64,000 nt of DNA, from positions 26,209 to 90,208 of the forward strand of contig NZ_AUJR01000017.1 in NCBI RefSeq assembly GCF_000424325.1. Reading direction: 5' to 3'. The notes under the pieces were generated by a model, which saw only the letters and a program-made list of their open reading frames with translations, had not been told where the DNA came from and did no database searches. Both the position numbers and the translations under genes were made by a program. This DNA comes from [Clostridium] clostridioforme AGR2157 (lineage in GTDB: Bacteria > Bacillota > Clostridia > Lachnospirales > Lachnospiraceae). Shown here in pieces: positions 8,684-18,013 of the stretch (position 1 is its first letter; every line of letters starts with the position of its first letter).

Positions 8684-9496
8684 GTGAACTTTTTGAAAAA
8701 CAGCATTTTCAGCCGTAGTGCCGGTGGGGAAGACAGGGAGATGGAACCGGAAAACGATAACCAGATGCTGGCTGTCTGGGGCAGTCCCGGTTCCGGCAAG
8801 ACCACTACAGCGGTCAAACTGGCTATGCGGCTGGCAATGCAGAAGCGGGATGTGGCTCTGCTTTTATGCGACATGAACACGCCCATGCTGCCCTGCATCT
8901 GTCCGCCCGGAGATCTGGAGGAAGAACATTCTCTTGGAAGCATCCTGGCTGCCAGCCATGTGTCGGAATCGCTGGTGCGCCATAACTGCATTTTCCATAA
9001 GAGATTCCGCCATCTGACCATCCTTGGAATGCGAAAAGGCGAGAATGAATATACCTATCCGGTCTATGAGCGTCAGCAGGCAGAGGAATTGTTAGACTGT
9101 CTGCGAAGCATAGCCCCCTATATCATCATTGACTGTGGCAGCCACATCGCCAACGATATCCTCTCGGCCATTGCGCTGATGGAGTCTGATGCAGTGCTGC
9201 GGCTGGTCAATTGTGATTTAAAATCCATCAGCTACCTCTCCAGTCAGCTTCCCCTGCTCAAAGAAAACCAGTGGGATGCGGATAAGCAGTATAAGGTAGC
9301 AAGCAACGTGCGTCCCAATGAAGCCAGCGACCACATCGAGCAGGTGCTGGGAAGTGTGACCTTTCAGTTGCCCCATTCGCTGGAGCTGGCGGCACAGGTT
9401 CTGGAGGGAAATCTGTTTAAGGAACTGAGCTTAAAAGACAGCCGCGGGTATCGCAAAAACCTGGAAGCCATCACAAAGGAGGTGTTCGGATGTTAG
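8684..9496 (+). CDS. TadZ/CpaE-like P-loop ATPase
   Basis: GTG 8684 lies behind GGTGGAG and 3 nt after cpaB. 270 residues. A Walker A motif GSPGSGKTTTAVKLA is at about 33-47, a Walker B-like YIIIDCGSH near 146, and a typical ParA/MinD-type middle. It lacks an obvious receiver domain, so it is shorter than CpaE. TadZ/CpaE proteins place the pilus machine in the cell. The gene overlaps the CpaF-like ATPase gene by 7 nt. Confidence 0.75.
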   Translation: MNFLKNSIFSRSAGGEDREMEPENDNQMLAVWGSPGSGKTTTAVKLAMRLAMQKRDVALLLCDMNTPMLPCICPPGDLEEEHSLGSILAASHVSESLVRHNCIFHKRFRHLTILGMRKGENEYTYPVYERQQAEELLDCLRSIAPYIIIDCGSHIANDILSAIALMESDAVLRLVNCDLKSISYLSSQLPLLKENQWDADKQYKVASNVRPNEASDHIEQVLGSVTFQLPHSLELAAQVLEGNLFKELSLKDSRGYRKNLEAITKEVFGC

Positions 9497-11157
9497 GGGA
9501 AAACCGGAGCAAAGCCGCATTTTCAGCGGGTTCTAAGGAATGTGTTCGGGAAGAAAAACCGCTGTTTGAAAGCAGTGAATCTTTCTCGGAAGCCCGGAAA
9601 AAATCGGAACACCTGCAGATTACCCCGGACGATCCGGCAGGGGAAAAAACATGGCCGGTAGCGCAGAAGGAAGAAGTGCCTGCAGAGCCGAAGCAGTCTG
9701 AGATAAGAAAGCCAGAACCAAAGCAGTCAGCATCAAAGCTGCCGGAAAGAGATACACCGGCTCCAAGGCTGGCCGCACCGGAAAAAGCCCGGACACTCCG
9801 CACCCACGACCTGTTTTTTGCGGCAGAAGATAAGAGCCGGGAGTTTGCCTCTGTACTGCGGGAGGTGCAGGCATACCTTTCCAAAGAGTACAGCAGTCTG
9901 GTAACAGAGGATACCACCGATGAGGTGAAGGCACAGATCCGCCGCTTTGCCGGAAAGTATATTCAGGATCACCGCATTGCTGTGGAGGGGATGACCACCG
10001 ACCAGCTCATTGACGGGATCTATTCCGAAATGGCGGAGTTTGGCTTCCTGACCAAGTACATTTATGGGGAGGGCATTGAGGAAATCGATGTGAATGCCTG
10101 GGACGATGTGGAAGTGCAGTACTCCGGAGGCATCACAGAAAAGCTGACGGAGCATTTTGACAGCCCGGAACACGCCATCAACGTGGTGCGCCGGATGCTT
10201 CATGTATCCGGCATGGTGCTGGATGATGCCAGTCCAAGCGTTCTTGGGCATCTTTCCAAGAACATCAGAATTGCGGTATTAAAAAGCCCCATTGTGGATG
10301 AAGATGTGGGGGTGGCTACTTCCATCCGAATCGTCAATCCCCAGAGCATGAAAAAAGAGGATTTTGTAAGAGGCGGGACAGCCACCGGACAGATGCTGGA
10401 CTTTTTATCGGAATGTATCCGCTATGGCATTTCGGTATGTGTGGCAGGAGCCACCAGCTCCGGAAAAACCACGCTGCTTGGGTGGTTACTTACAACCATT
10501 CCGGACAGCAAACGTATCTACAGCATTGAAAACGGTTCCCGTGAGCTGGCGCTGGTACGCAGGGATGAGAAAGGACGTGTGAAAAACTCTGTCATCCATA
10601 CCCTGACACGGGACAGTGAAAATGAGCGCCAGCGGGTAGATCAGATTGCACTGCTTGACATGGCCCTGCGGTTTAATCCGGATGTGATTGTGGTAGGTGA
10701 GATGCGCGGACCGGAGGCTAATGCCGCTCAGGAGGCAGCCCGTACCGGCGTGGCGGTGGTCACCACCATCCATTCCATGAGCTGTGATGCCACTTACCGG
10801 CGTATGGTATCTTTGTGCAAACGAGCGGTAGATATGAGCGATGACACGCTGATGGGATTTGTGACGGAAGCCTATCCCATTGTGGCGTTCTGTAAACAGC
10901 TTGAAAATAAGGAGCGCCGCCTGATGGAGATCATGGAGTGCGAGATTCTGGCTGATGGCTCCCGGCGGTTTCGTCCGCTGTTCCAGTATCAGATCAGTGA
11001 GAACCGGATTGAGGATGGCAGATTTATCATTACCGGCGAGCACTGTCAGGTGAATCCCATCTCGGAAAGCCTTGCCCGCCGTCTGATGGAAAACGGGATG
11101 CCAAAGGAGATGCTGGCAAAGCTTCGCACCATCGGAAAGGAGGGAGAATCCCTATGA
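9490..11157 (+). CDS. cpaF: CpaF/TadA-type secretion ATPase
   Basis: 555 residues from ATG 9490. The first about 110 are low-complexity. The core has VCVAGATSSGKTTLLGWLL (Walker A at about 319), an Asp box with VIVVGEMRGPEAN (Walker B), and TTIHSMSCDATYRRM (His box), the hallmarks of the VirB11/TadA/CpaF hexameric ATPases. It should power pilus extension. In T4SS terms it could also serve as the VirB11 partner, which no other gene here supplies. The stop overlaps the next ATG (ATGA). Confidence 0.9.
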   Translation: MLGENRSKAAFSAGSKECVREEKPLFESSESFSEARKKSEHLQITPDDPAGEKTWPVAQKEEVPAEPKQSEIRKPEPKQSASKLPERDTPAPRLAAPEKARTLRTHDLFFAAEDKSREFASVLREVQAYLSKEYSSLVTEDTTDEVKAQIRRFAGKYIQDHRIAVEGMTTDQLIDGIYSEMAEFGFLTKYIYGEGIEEIDVNAWDDVEVQYSGGITEKLTEHFDSPEHAINVVRRMLHVSGMVLDDASPSVLGHLSKNIRIAVLKSPIVDEDVGVATSIRIVNPQSMKKEDFVRGGTATGQMLDFLSECIRYGISVCVAGATSSGKTTLLGWLLTTIPDSKRIYSIENGSRELALVRRDEKGRVKNSVIHTLTRDSENERQRVDQIALLDMALRFNPDVIVVGEMRGPEANAAQEAARTGVAVVTTIHSMSCDATYRRMVSLCKRAVDMSDDTLMGFVTEAYPIVAFCKQLENKERRLMEIMECEILADGSRRFRPLFQYQISENRIEDGRFIITGEHCQVNPISESLARRLMENGMPKEMLAKLRTIGKEGESL

Positions 11158-12083
11158 CAGCAATCCAATTACTGGCCTGCGCAGGAATGATCGTGGGCGC
11201 TTTTTTGATTCTCGGATTAAAGCCGGTGGAGTTTACAGACAGTCTGTTTGCATTCCTGCTCTGGAAAAAAAGCAGCATCCGGGAGGATATACGGGCTTCA
11301 ACCGGCAGAAAGAAAGCCGGCCCCTTAAAAAGGGAAATCATGGAGGCACAGGCGGTGCTGGAAATGACCGGGCGAAGCAGACGTTTTTCTCTGGTTTGTG
11401 CCGCTTCCCTGGCGTTGTTTTGTACAGGCGGTTCCATCGCTATCCTGCTGGGCAATTTTTTCATGGCTCCGGTTCTGGCGGTGGGGTTTATGTTCCTGCC
11501 CTTCTGGTATGTGAAGCTGACTGCCAACCACTATAAGAAAGACATTGCTGCGGAACTGGAAACAGCCCTGTCCGTGGTAACCACCGCCTATCTTCGTACA
11601 GAGGATATCGTGACAGCGGTGGATGAGAATATCGCTTACTTAAATCCTCCGGTTTCCAAAGTGTTCCGGGAATTTCTGATGCAGATCAAGCTGGTAAATC
11701 CAGATGTGGAGGCGGCACTGCGGACCATGAAAAGCCGCATTGACAATGAGGTGTTCCGGGAATGGTGCGATGCCCTGTGCGACTGCCAGCATGACCGCAG
11801 CCTGAAAACTACTCTGACCCCTATCGTAGCCAAACTTTCCGATATGCGCAATGTCAATGCAGAACTGGAATATCTGGTTGCGGAGCCAAGGAAAGAGTTC
11901 CTGATCATGGTGTTTTTTGTGGTAGGCAACATCCCGCTGATGCACCTGCTCAATCAAGAATGGTACGATGTTCTGATGCACACGCCGCTGGGACAGATTA
12001 TTCTGGCTGTTACTGCAGCGGTTATTTTTATCTCGGCCAGCTTTGTGGTAAAGCTGACCCATCCCATCGAATACAGGAGGTGA
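11154..12083 (+). CDS. tadB: TadB-like inner-membrane platform protein (T2SS F family)
   Basis: 309 residues, starting in the ATGA overlap with the ATPase gene. An N-terminal helix, a pair of helices around 85-125 (SLALFCTGGSIAILLG, PVLAVGFMFLPFW), a soluble T2SSF-type helical domain with many conserved charged residues, and C-terminal helices. Position directly after CpaF and before a second T2SSF protein is the standard TadA-TadB-TadC order. Confidence 0.8.
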   Translation: MTAIQLLACAGMIVGAFLILGLKPVEFTDSLFAFLLWKKSSIREDIRASTGRKKAGPLKREIMEAQAVLEMTGRSRRFSLVCAASLALFCTGGSIAILLGNFFMAPVLAVGFMFLPFWYVKLTANHYKKDIAAELETALSVVTTAYLRTEDIVTAVDENIAYLNPPVSKVFREFLMQIKLVNPDVEAALRTMKSRIDNEVFREWCDALCDCQHDRSLKTTLTPIVAKLSDMRNVNAELEYLVAEPRKEFLIMVFFVVGNIPLMHLLNQEWYDVLMHTPLGQIILAVTAAVIFISASFVVKLTHPIEYRR

Positions 12084-12087
12084 TGCC

Positions 12088-12960
12088 ATGACGGGACTGT
12101 TATTTTTATTCGGGCTGTTCCTTGCCCTGGGGCTGTTCTTTCTGGCGGCATCCATCCTGCGGCTCCCCACCATAGGTACAGCCAAGGCCATGCTTGGAAC
12201 TGTGAAACAGGAAAAAAAGGCAGCCAAAACCATAGAAACCTATCTGATGACCGTGGCAGTGCGGCTGGCGAAGTATATCCGCATGGATGAGTACAAACGC
12301 AGCCGGATGCACAACGTGTTAAAGGCCAGCGGCATGAACCTGACACCGGAGGTGTACCAGGCGTATGCCTTTGTGAAGGCTGGAGCGATTCTTCTGGGCG
12401 TGATTCCCTGTGTGTTTCTCCTGCCTCTTTTGTCGCCGGTTGTAATCATTTTGTCTCTGCTCACTTATTTTAAGGAAAGCCAGAAAGCAGATGAGCGGCT
12501 GAAGGCAAAACGGGATGAGATCGAGGGGGAACTGCCACGGCTGGTGGCAACCATTGAGCAGGAACTGAAAGCCAGCCGCAATGTTATTGGTATGTTGGAA
12601 CGCTTTAAGGGAAATGCGGGGGCAGCCCTCACCGGGGAGCTGGATATCCTGTTAGCAGATATGCGCTCCTCCAACTATGAGGCAGCGCTGACCCGGTTTG
12701 AGGCAAGGCTTAATTCCCCCATGCTTTCTGACGTGGTGCGGGGACTGATTGGAGTGCTGCGTGGGGATGACAGCTCTGTGTATTTCCAGATGCTGGCCCA
12801 CGACTTCAAACAGCTGGAGCTGCAGAGGCTCAAAGCCCAGGCGCAGAAAATCCCTCCCAAAATCAGGGTGTTTTCTTTTGCCATGCTGATGTGCTTTTTA
12901 TTAACCTATCTGGTAATCATCGCTTATGTAGCGGTAACCAGTCTGGGTGGAATGTTTTAG
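12088..12960 (+). CDS. tadC: TadC-like inner-membrane platform protein
   Basis: ATG 12088 after AGGAGGTGATGCC. 290 residues with an N-terminal helix, a helical pair near 95-130, a T2SSF-like domain (EGELPRLVATIEQELKASRN) and a C-terminal span (FAMLMCFLLTYLVIIAYVAV). With TadB it should form the membrane platform engaged by the CpaF ATPase. Confidence 0.8.
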   Translation: MTGLLFLFGLFLALGLFFLAASILRLPTIGTAKAMLGTVKQEKKAAKTIETYLMTVAVRLAKYIRMDEYKRSRMHNVLKASGMNLTPEVYQAYAFVKAGAILLGVIPCVFLLPLLSPVVIILSLLTYFKESQKADERLKAKRDEIEGELPRLVATIEQELKASRNVIGMLERFKGNAGAALTGELDILLADMRSSNYEAALTRFEARLNSPMLSDVVRGLIGVLRGDDSSVYFQMLAHDFKQLELQRLKAQAQKIPPKIRVFSFAMLMCFLLTYLVIIAYVAVTSLGGMF

Positions 12961-12975
12961 GAAAGGAGAGAGGCG

Positions 12976-13269
12976 ATGCGCTTAAAGGAATGGATCGAGA
13001 GTCATCCACAGAGCAGCTTTGACATGATGACACCGGGCGGCTATGTCTTTCTGACACCGAAGCAGGCAAAAGAGCTTTTGGAAGGAAAGGATATGAAAGC
13101 ACATCTCGGTATTTCAGGATATGATATAACGGTATCTGCGGAGGAACTGCTTGCGCAGAACGTGGTAAATGTCAAATGGGACGGGGCTGTCTGTCATATG
13201 CTTACGGACTATATACAGAAAAGGGAACCGGAGCTGCCTGCTCCCGGACAGGGGGTGGTGATGTGCTGA
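12976..13269 (+). CDS. Small protein of unknown function within the Tad-like cassette
   Basis: 97 residues from ATG 12976 behind GAAAGGAGAGAGG. Soluble, without cysteine pattern or membrane span. The motif DMMTPGGYVFLTPKQAKELL resembles small proteins carried between Tad-like genes and elsewhere in such ICEs. Overlaps the next gene by 7 nt. Function unknown. Confidence 0.6.
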   Translation: MRLKEWIESHPQSSFDMMTPGGYVFLTPKQAKELLEGKDMKAHLGISGYDITVSAEELLAQNVVNVKWDGAVCHMLTDYIQKREPELPAPGQGVVMC

Positions 13270-13670
13270 AAAAACTAAAAGATAAGCTCAGATGCAGACG
13301 CGGGGAAGGCTATGTGGATGTGGTCGTGCTGGTTCTGTGTGCCATGCTGGTTTTGGCGCTGGCTATTCGGGTGCTGCCGGTGTTTATTGCCAAACAGCAG
13401 CTGGATACCTTTGCCACGGAACTGGTGAGGGAGGCTGAAATCTCCGGCAGGGTTGGTTTGGAAACCTCCCGGAGAGCTGCTGTTCTGCGTGAAAAAACAG
13501 GTCTTGACCCGGATATCACATGGTCGGCAGGCGGCAGGATACAGCTGAACAGTGAAGTGACGGTCTTTCTGACACTTCAGACCAACATCGGTTTATTTGG
13601 AGATTTTGGTTTGTTTCCTATCACGCTTCGGGCGCAGGCCACCGGAAAATCCGAAGTTTACTGGAAGTGA
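13263..13670 (+). CDS. DUF4320-like pseudopilin/membrane protein
   Basis: I chose GTG 13263, which overlaps the upstream stop and sits after a GGGGGTGG site. 135 residues. A charged N-terminus (LKKLKDKLRCRRGEGYVD) is followed by a hydrophobic helix VVVLVLCAMLVLALAIRVL and an exposed beta-rich tail. This layout is that of TadE/TadF-type minor pilins. The DUF4320 assignment is from memory. Confidence 0.7.
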   Translation: MLKKLKDKLRCRRGEGYVDVVVLVLCAMLVLALAIRVLPVFIAKQQLDTFATELVREAEISGRVGLETSRRAAVLREKTGLDPDITWSAGGRIQLNSEVTVFLTLQTNIGLFGDFGLFPITLRAQATGKSEVYWK

Positions 13671-13683
13671 GGTGAGGACAGGC

Positions 13684-14244
13684 TTGCTTAAAAAACTAAG
13701 AATCATTTTGAAAGACAAAAGCGGAGTATCTTTTCCCCTGGTGATCGGCGTTACCCTGTCACTTCTGCTCATCTTTTGCGGCGTCAGTGAGTATTTCCGG
13801 CTTCAGATTATTGCTGCCGGTGTCCGGGATGCAGTGGAGGATGCCATCATTTCTACGGTAAATGATAATTACGCCGGGGTGTACCATGGTGTCCGGGAGG
13901 GATATTCAGGCGGATATATGCCTTACGGAGAAGGGGAATGGGAGGAAACGCTGGATGAAGGGGATATTTATGCCAGAATCGATGAGGTTCTCGGGACCAG
14001 AAAGAGCGGCGGGCGTCATGTGAAATTCGCAGGGGACAGCGGAAATGTTGTAGAATTTGCCTTGACGGATTTAAATGTAACGCTCCGCAATGCGCCTCTT
14101 GCGCCCTCTGATCCGGGAAATGCACAGCGTTTTGAAGCGGAGGCGGTCATCAGGCTGGAAGTTCCTGTCCGATTTGGCAGAAAACTCCTGCCATCCATGC
14201 ACATCACTTTGCGGGTTCAGGCAGGTTATATTGAGGTATTCTAA
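13684..14244 (+). CDS. TadE-like minor pilin/membrane protein
   Basis: TTG 13684 with upstream GAGGTGAGGA is preferred; GTG 13672 is an alternative. About 186 residues: LLKKLRIILKDKSGVSFPL then a hydrophobic helix VIGVTLSLLLIFCGVSEYF, followed by an exocellular domain with many Gly/Tyr and beta segments. The leader, GxxF-like site and helix fit a prepilin processed by the A24 peptidase. Family not certain. Confidence 0.6.
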   Translation: MLKKLRIILKDKSGVSFPLVIGVTLSLLLIFCGVSEYFRLQIIAAGVRDAVEDAIISTVNDNYAGVYHGVREGYSGGYMPYGEGEWEETLDEGDIYARIDEVLGTRKSGGRHVKFAGDSGNVVEFALTDLNVTLRNAPLAPSDPGNAQRFEAEAVIRLEVPVRFGRKLLPSMHITLRVQAGYIEVF

Positions 14245-14406
14245 AAAGATTCGGGAAGAATCAGGGAATTTAGTAGACTTTCAGGCGATGATGTAGTATG
14301 TGTGGTGTACAGGAAGAAAAGCAGCATGATTTCAGACAGGCGGCAGATGCTGCAGCTTGTCATAAGTACAAGGAGAGTTATACCGAAAAGAAGGAGGAGA
14401 GCGCAT

Positions 14407-15003
14407 ATGAAATGGACAGAAAAGAAAAAAAGAAACCTGACTGTGGCAGGAGGCATTGTGTTTGGAGTGATATTGGTGGCAGCCATCGCAATGCAGTTTG
14501 GAAAAACTCCGGTTACCGGGGATAAGATGGCGAAGGAGAGTCAGACGGATGTGGAGCTTGAGATAGATCCCGGAAAAACAGAAAGCGGAATGGAAAGCAA
14601 AGAAGAACCGGATGAAACGGAGCGTGATGTGGTAATTCGCCCCGATACCGGAGAAGGGACAACCGGTGCGGAGACAGAAAGGCCGGTGTACAGCCGTCCG
14701 GCCCAGACCGATCAGACCAAGCAGAGCATTCAACCGGAGGCAACAAAACCGGCGGCTCCCAGTGAGGAAGTACTGAAAGATCCGACACAAAAACCAGACG
14801 GGACTGTGGTGGATACCCCGCCGGAACCGGTAGACCATGAACAGGTAGAAACACCGGTCCAGACTGAGCCAGCACCTGGAGAGCCACAGGCCGGAGATAC
14901 GAAAGATGGTCAGGAGATGGAAATCTGGATGGCGGTGGTGGAGGCATGGGACAGGGAACCAGTCAGAACAGCTGGTCGCCGGGAAATGAAGGTGTGCGGG
15001 TAA
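14407..15003 (+). CDS. DUF6550-like membrane-anchored proline/glutamate-rich protein
   Basis: ATG 14407 follows GAAGGAGGAGAGCG. 198 residues. A basic N-terminus (KWTEKKKRNLTVAGG) precedes one hydrophobic helix (IVFGVILVAAIAMQF), then a long Pro/Glu/Thr-rich extracytoplasmic region ending in PQAGDTKDGQ. After that the reading changes to a sequence that does not look conserved, while the next gene is read in another frame from about 14913 on. The C-terminal 30 residues may therefore be altered. The DUF6550 name is from memory. Confidence 0.6.
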   Translation: MKWTEKKKRNLTVAGGIVFGVILVAAIAMQFGKTPVTGDKMAKESQTDVELEIDPGKTESGMESKEEPDETERDVVIRPDTGEGTTGAETERPVYSRPAQTDQTKQSIQPEATKPAAPSEEVLKDPTQKPDGTVVDTPPEPVDHEQVETPVQTEPAPGEPQAGDTKDGQEMEIWMAVVEAWDREPVRTAGRREMKVCG

Positions 15004-16536
15004 CCGTCATCCGGGCAGCGGACCGGGCGGTGGTAACAAGATCGGTTGACCTGACAAATAAGAAGCCTAAGATTGTGTATTCTTTTGGAAAAGTCAGCAA
15101 AGCCATATACACAGGGGACAGCGTTGTCCGTCAATACGGGCGCTTATGAATATGTGAATCCGGCTCAGTCGCTTCCCCGGATCATTAGTTCCAAAAGCCT
15201 TGGCGCGGCAAATATCGAAGCCATCAAAAGTTATTTCACAGATGAGCAGGTAGTCAGAAGCATTGCAGGCTTGACAGGAATGGATTTTGATACCTTGATA
15301 AACGGGGATTACCGGCTGTTAATTGAGCCAATCAGCTTTTTAAAATTTCAGGGAAATCTGATTGCCTGTACAGCAACCGAGGCAGCACTTTATGATGAGC
15401 AGACAAGCGGAAATGTGCGGGCAGTTCTTCCAACGGTTGGATTCCAGAACCTGCCTCTCTCTATGTTTTTGGAAACGCCGGACCTTGGCTATCCGGCGTG
15501 GGGAGGCCCAAGATCCGGTGTCCGGAGCAACAGGGAAATCAAGAGTTCTCTGGGCTTAGGCGTGGTGCGCTTCAATGAAGCACCTCCGGAACCGCCAGAG
15601 GTCAGTACTTATGACTATGAGTACCGTACCAACACAGAGGTCATTACCGCAGTGGATGTGAGCGGAGGCCAGAGTGATCCAGATGATCCGGTATCTGTCA
15701 CATTTCATGTAGGAGGTCGCAGCTATACCGTGAACAATGTGTATTATCCGGAAGGAGACAGTCAGCTTGCGTGGATACGCTGGACAACGCCTGATACGCC
15801 CCAGACCATGACGATCACAGTCAATGTGCATGGAGGCGGATCTGTCACGGACGGAACCATTCTTGTGAATATCGTAGATCTGGATGAGAATCCTCCGCCG
15901 GATCCCAATGCTGATGATCGTAATGACGGATTTACAAGACCGGCAGTGCCGGATAATCCGCAGGTTACTTCAGCAAGCTGGGGTGTCTGGCGTCCCTGGT
16001 GGCAGCCTGACTGGATCTGGCACAGTGGAGATGAGGATGATGACGGATATTGGTGCGATCATGGATGGTGGGAGTTTGATTTTGACCGCTATAGTGCCAG
16101 CTTATCTGCAGATATGAGAATTATTCCGGATGAAAAATCCCCGACAGCCAGTGGCAGGACGATGAAGTCCGGCTATGGATTTAATGAAACAGTTACCACC
16201 CACGTCAGCACCAGCCAGAGTTCTGCAGTGACAGCGGCGCAGAATGCGGTAACTTACTTCCCGGAATTTCAATATGAGGAATACTGGAGGCTGCTTGAGC
16301 GGATGAGCGGCGGCTACGATATGACCCATGAATTTAAAGAAAACCGCTACAGCACTTATAACCGGCGTACCCATTTCACACCAATCTGGTATCCGGATGG
16401 AAGCTATATGCCTTATACCTGGCTGATTGACTGCTGGACACCAGCCGGGATGCTTTCCATGAATCTGACGGATGCCCTTACGATTGACGGAAACCTGTGG
16501 AGTGACTGGCACATCGCACCCCAGTTTCCAGAGTAA
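14946..16536 (+). pseudogene. Large surface-exposed conjugation protein, apparent frameshift at 15114-15117
   Basis: The first frame from ATG 14946 reads EGVRVTVIRAADRAVVTRSV, then SVDLTNKKPKIVYSFGKVSK, and stops at 15149. A second frame continues the same protein: TALSVNTGAYEYVNPAQSLP through 16536. The frames meet at a GGGG run (15114-15117). The C-terminal part (about 470 residues) is rich in Trp, Tyr and beta strands, with HVGGRSYTVNNVYYPEGDSQ and a Trp-rich stretch (WGVWRPWWQPDWIWHSG). I recall proteins of this type following the DUF6550 gene in related ICEs. No signal peptide is visible, so secretion, if any, is unexplained. Probably an adhesion or channel-tip protein; function inferred only from position. 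Confidence 0.6.
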
Positions 16537-16548
16537 GGAGGTCAGTCT

Positions 16549-17013
16549 ATGGCATATGAAAGAATGGATAAACCTGCCGGATCTGTTTACCACTACACCA
16601 GGCGGGAGAATGTTCCCGCTATCCTTAAGGACGGACGTATCCGGCGCATGGGTGACATAGAGTGCTGGGTGTGTACGTCTCTGGAGGATACACTGGCCCT
16701 GATGCGGGATACGGTTATGAAGGAGGGAAGGCCCTATTATAAGGCGGGCGGGATACTGGGACATTACCCCAGATTTGTGCCGGAGGATTATGTGATTCTG
16801 AAGCTGGAACCCCGCTATCAGAACGGTCAGTGGGTACGCTGGAATCAGGAAGTGCCGCCGGGTAGCCCGCCGGAACTTGTAGAGGCCGCCCATGTGTTCA
16901 GCCAAAGAAAATTGGGATATCGGGGCAATCTGAAATTCTATCCCCATCCGGAAATCATAGAGATAGCTCTCCTGCTGGCAGAACAGAGCCATCAGCAGGT
17001 GCTTTCCATGTAA
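16549..17013 (+). CDS. Hypothetical protein, ADP-ribosyltransferase-like fold possible
   Basis: ATG 16549 follows AAGGAGGTCAGTCT. 154 residues. The start GSVYHYTRRENVPAILKDGR resembles the His-Tyr-Thr entry strand of DarT/DUF4433-type or RNA 2'-phosphotransferase folds, and CWVCTSLEDTL follows. No clear catalytic glutamate was identified, so the assignment is weak. It is last before a terminator. Confidence 0.5.
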   Translation: MAYERMDKPAGSVYHYTRRENVPAILKDGRIRRMGDIECWVCTSLEDTLALMRDTVMKEGRPYYKAGGILGHYPRFVPEDYVILKLEPRYQNGQWVRWNQEVPPGSPPELVEAAHVFSQRKLGYRGNLKFYPHPEIIEIALLLAEQSHQQVLSM

Positions 17014-17037
17014 CAAATAACAGCAGAAAAAGAACAA

Positions 17038-17085
17038 AGACTGCAAAGCCGGAACGAATACCGGCTCTGTGGTCTTTTCTTTTTC
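17038..17085 (+). terminator. Rho-independent terminator
   Basis: Stem GACTGCA-AAGCCGG pairs with CCGGCTC-TGTGGTC over a loop AACGAATA and is followed by a T-rich run (TTTTCTTTTT). It ends the pilus/surface transcript. Confidence 0.75.
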
Positions 17086-17113
17086 CCCGATCAAAAACGA
17101 AGGGAGAACCTAA

Positions 17114-17449
17114 ATGAAAATGAAGAAGCTTCTGTTACTCGTCTGCGCAGTTATGCTGATGACCTGCGTGTGCGGTGTTCCTGCTTATGCAGCCAGCGGA
17201 GATGTGGCGGGCGCCATTGAGGGAACCTGGGATACTGCTTCCCAGCAGATCAAGACGGTGGTGGACAACGTAGTGTTTCCTGCCATTGACCTGATCCTTG
17301 CGGTGTTCTTTTTTGCGAAGCTTGGAACCGCATACTTTGATTATCGGAAACATGGACAGTTTGAATGGGCGGCTCCCGCTATCCTGTTCGCCTGTCTAGT
17401 GTTTACGCTGACTGCCCCGCTTTATATCTGGCAGATTCTTGGAATGTAA
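17114..17449 (+). CDS. DUF3852-like pilin/VirB2-like membrane protein
   Basis: ATG 17114 after GGGAGAACC. 111 residues: signal peptide KKLLLLVCAVMLMTCVCG ending AYA-AS, then two hydrophobic spans (VVFPAIDLILAVFFFAKLG; PAILFACLVFTLTAPLYIW) joined by a short polar loop. Size and two-helix topology match VirB2-like pilins and the DUF3852 proteins (name from memory) that precede the TrbL/VirB6-like gene in Gram-positive ICEs. Confidence 0.7.
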   Translation: MKMKKLLLLVCAVMLMTCVCGVPAYAASGDVAGAIEGTWDTASQQIKTVVDNVVFPAIDLILAVFFFAKLGTAYFDYRKHGQFEWAAPAILFACLVFTLTAPLYIWQILGM

Positions 17450-17464
17450 AGGAGGAAGAAAATA

Positions 17465-17998
17465 ATGGGATGCTGGGGAATTACAGCCTTTGAATCGGAT
17501 GCGGGTCTGGATGCGGTGTGCTGCATCCGCAGAAGCCTGCCAAAGGATGGGAAGCTGGAACTGGATGCTGTGATACAACGGTTACAGCAGGATAGCTGGA
17601 ACCGTCCTGCGGATGTGTCGGAGGGGATATCCCATACAAGCCCCATGGCACTGGCTGAGATGATGTTTCAGCTCATGGATCATGACCTGAGCAGGTTAGA
17701 TTATCCGGATGAAGGTGTGGGCAAAGATAAGAAGTTTGGCATCCTTACTTCTTTTCAGGCATCGAAAGATGCACTGCAATGGCTGAGGGATTATCTGTCC
17801 GGTACGCTGCAGAGTGCAGTTGAAAATGCCAGGCAGAAAGGAGACTGGGGCGGCTGGTTTCAAAAGAAGGATTGGGAGAGATGGAAGGAGCATATGGCAT
17901 CGCTGGTGGAACATCTGGACAATCTTCTGGCATTGCCGGGAGATACCATGGATTTGCTGACCGTACAGCAGCCGGAAAATGGGCAGATCATGGGATAA
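17465..17998 (+). CDS. DUF4259-like protein
   Basis: ATG 17465 after GGAGGAAGAA. 177 residues. The opening MGCWGITAFESDAGLD is the diagnostic start of DUF4259-like proteins (MGxWGxxxFExDxAxD). The remainder is helical with a Trp-rich segment (KGDWGGWFQKKDWERWK). Cytoplasmic, function unknown. It is cargo inside the transfer operon. Confidence 0.6.
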   Translation: MGCWGITAFESDAGLDAVCCIRRSLPKDGKLELDAVIQRLQQDSWNRPADVSEGISHTSPMALAEMMFQLMDHDLSRLDYPDEGVGKDKKFGILTSFQASKDALQWLRDYLSGTLQSAVENARQKGDWGGWFQKKDWERWKEHMASLVEHLDNLLALPGDTMDLLTVQQPENGQIMG

Positions 17999-18013
17999 CA
18001 GGAGGGGTGTGTG

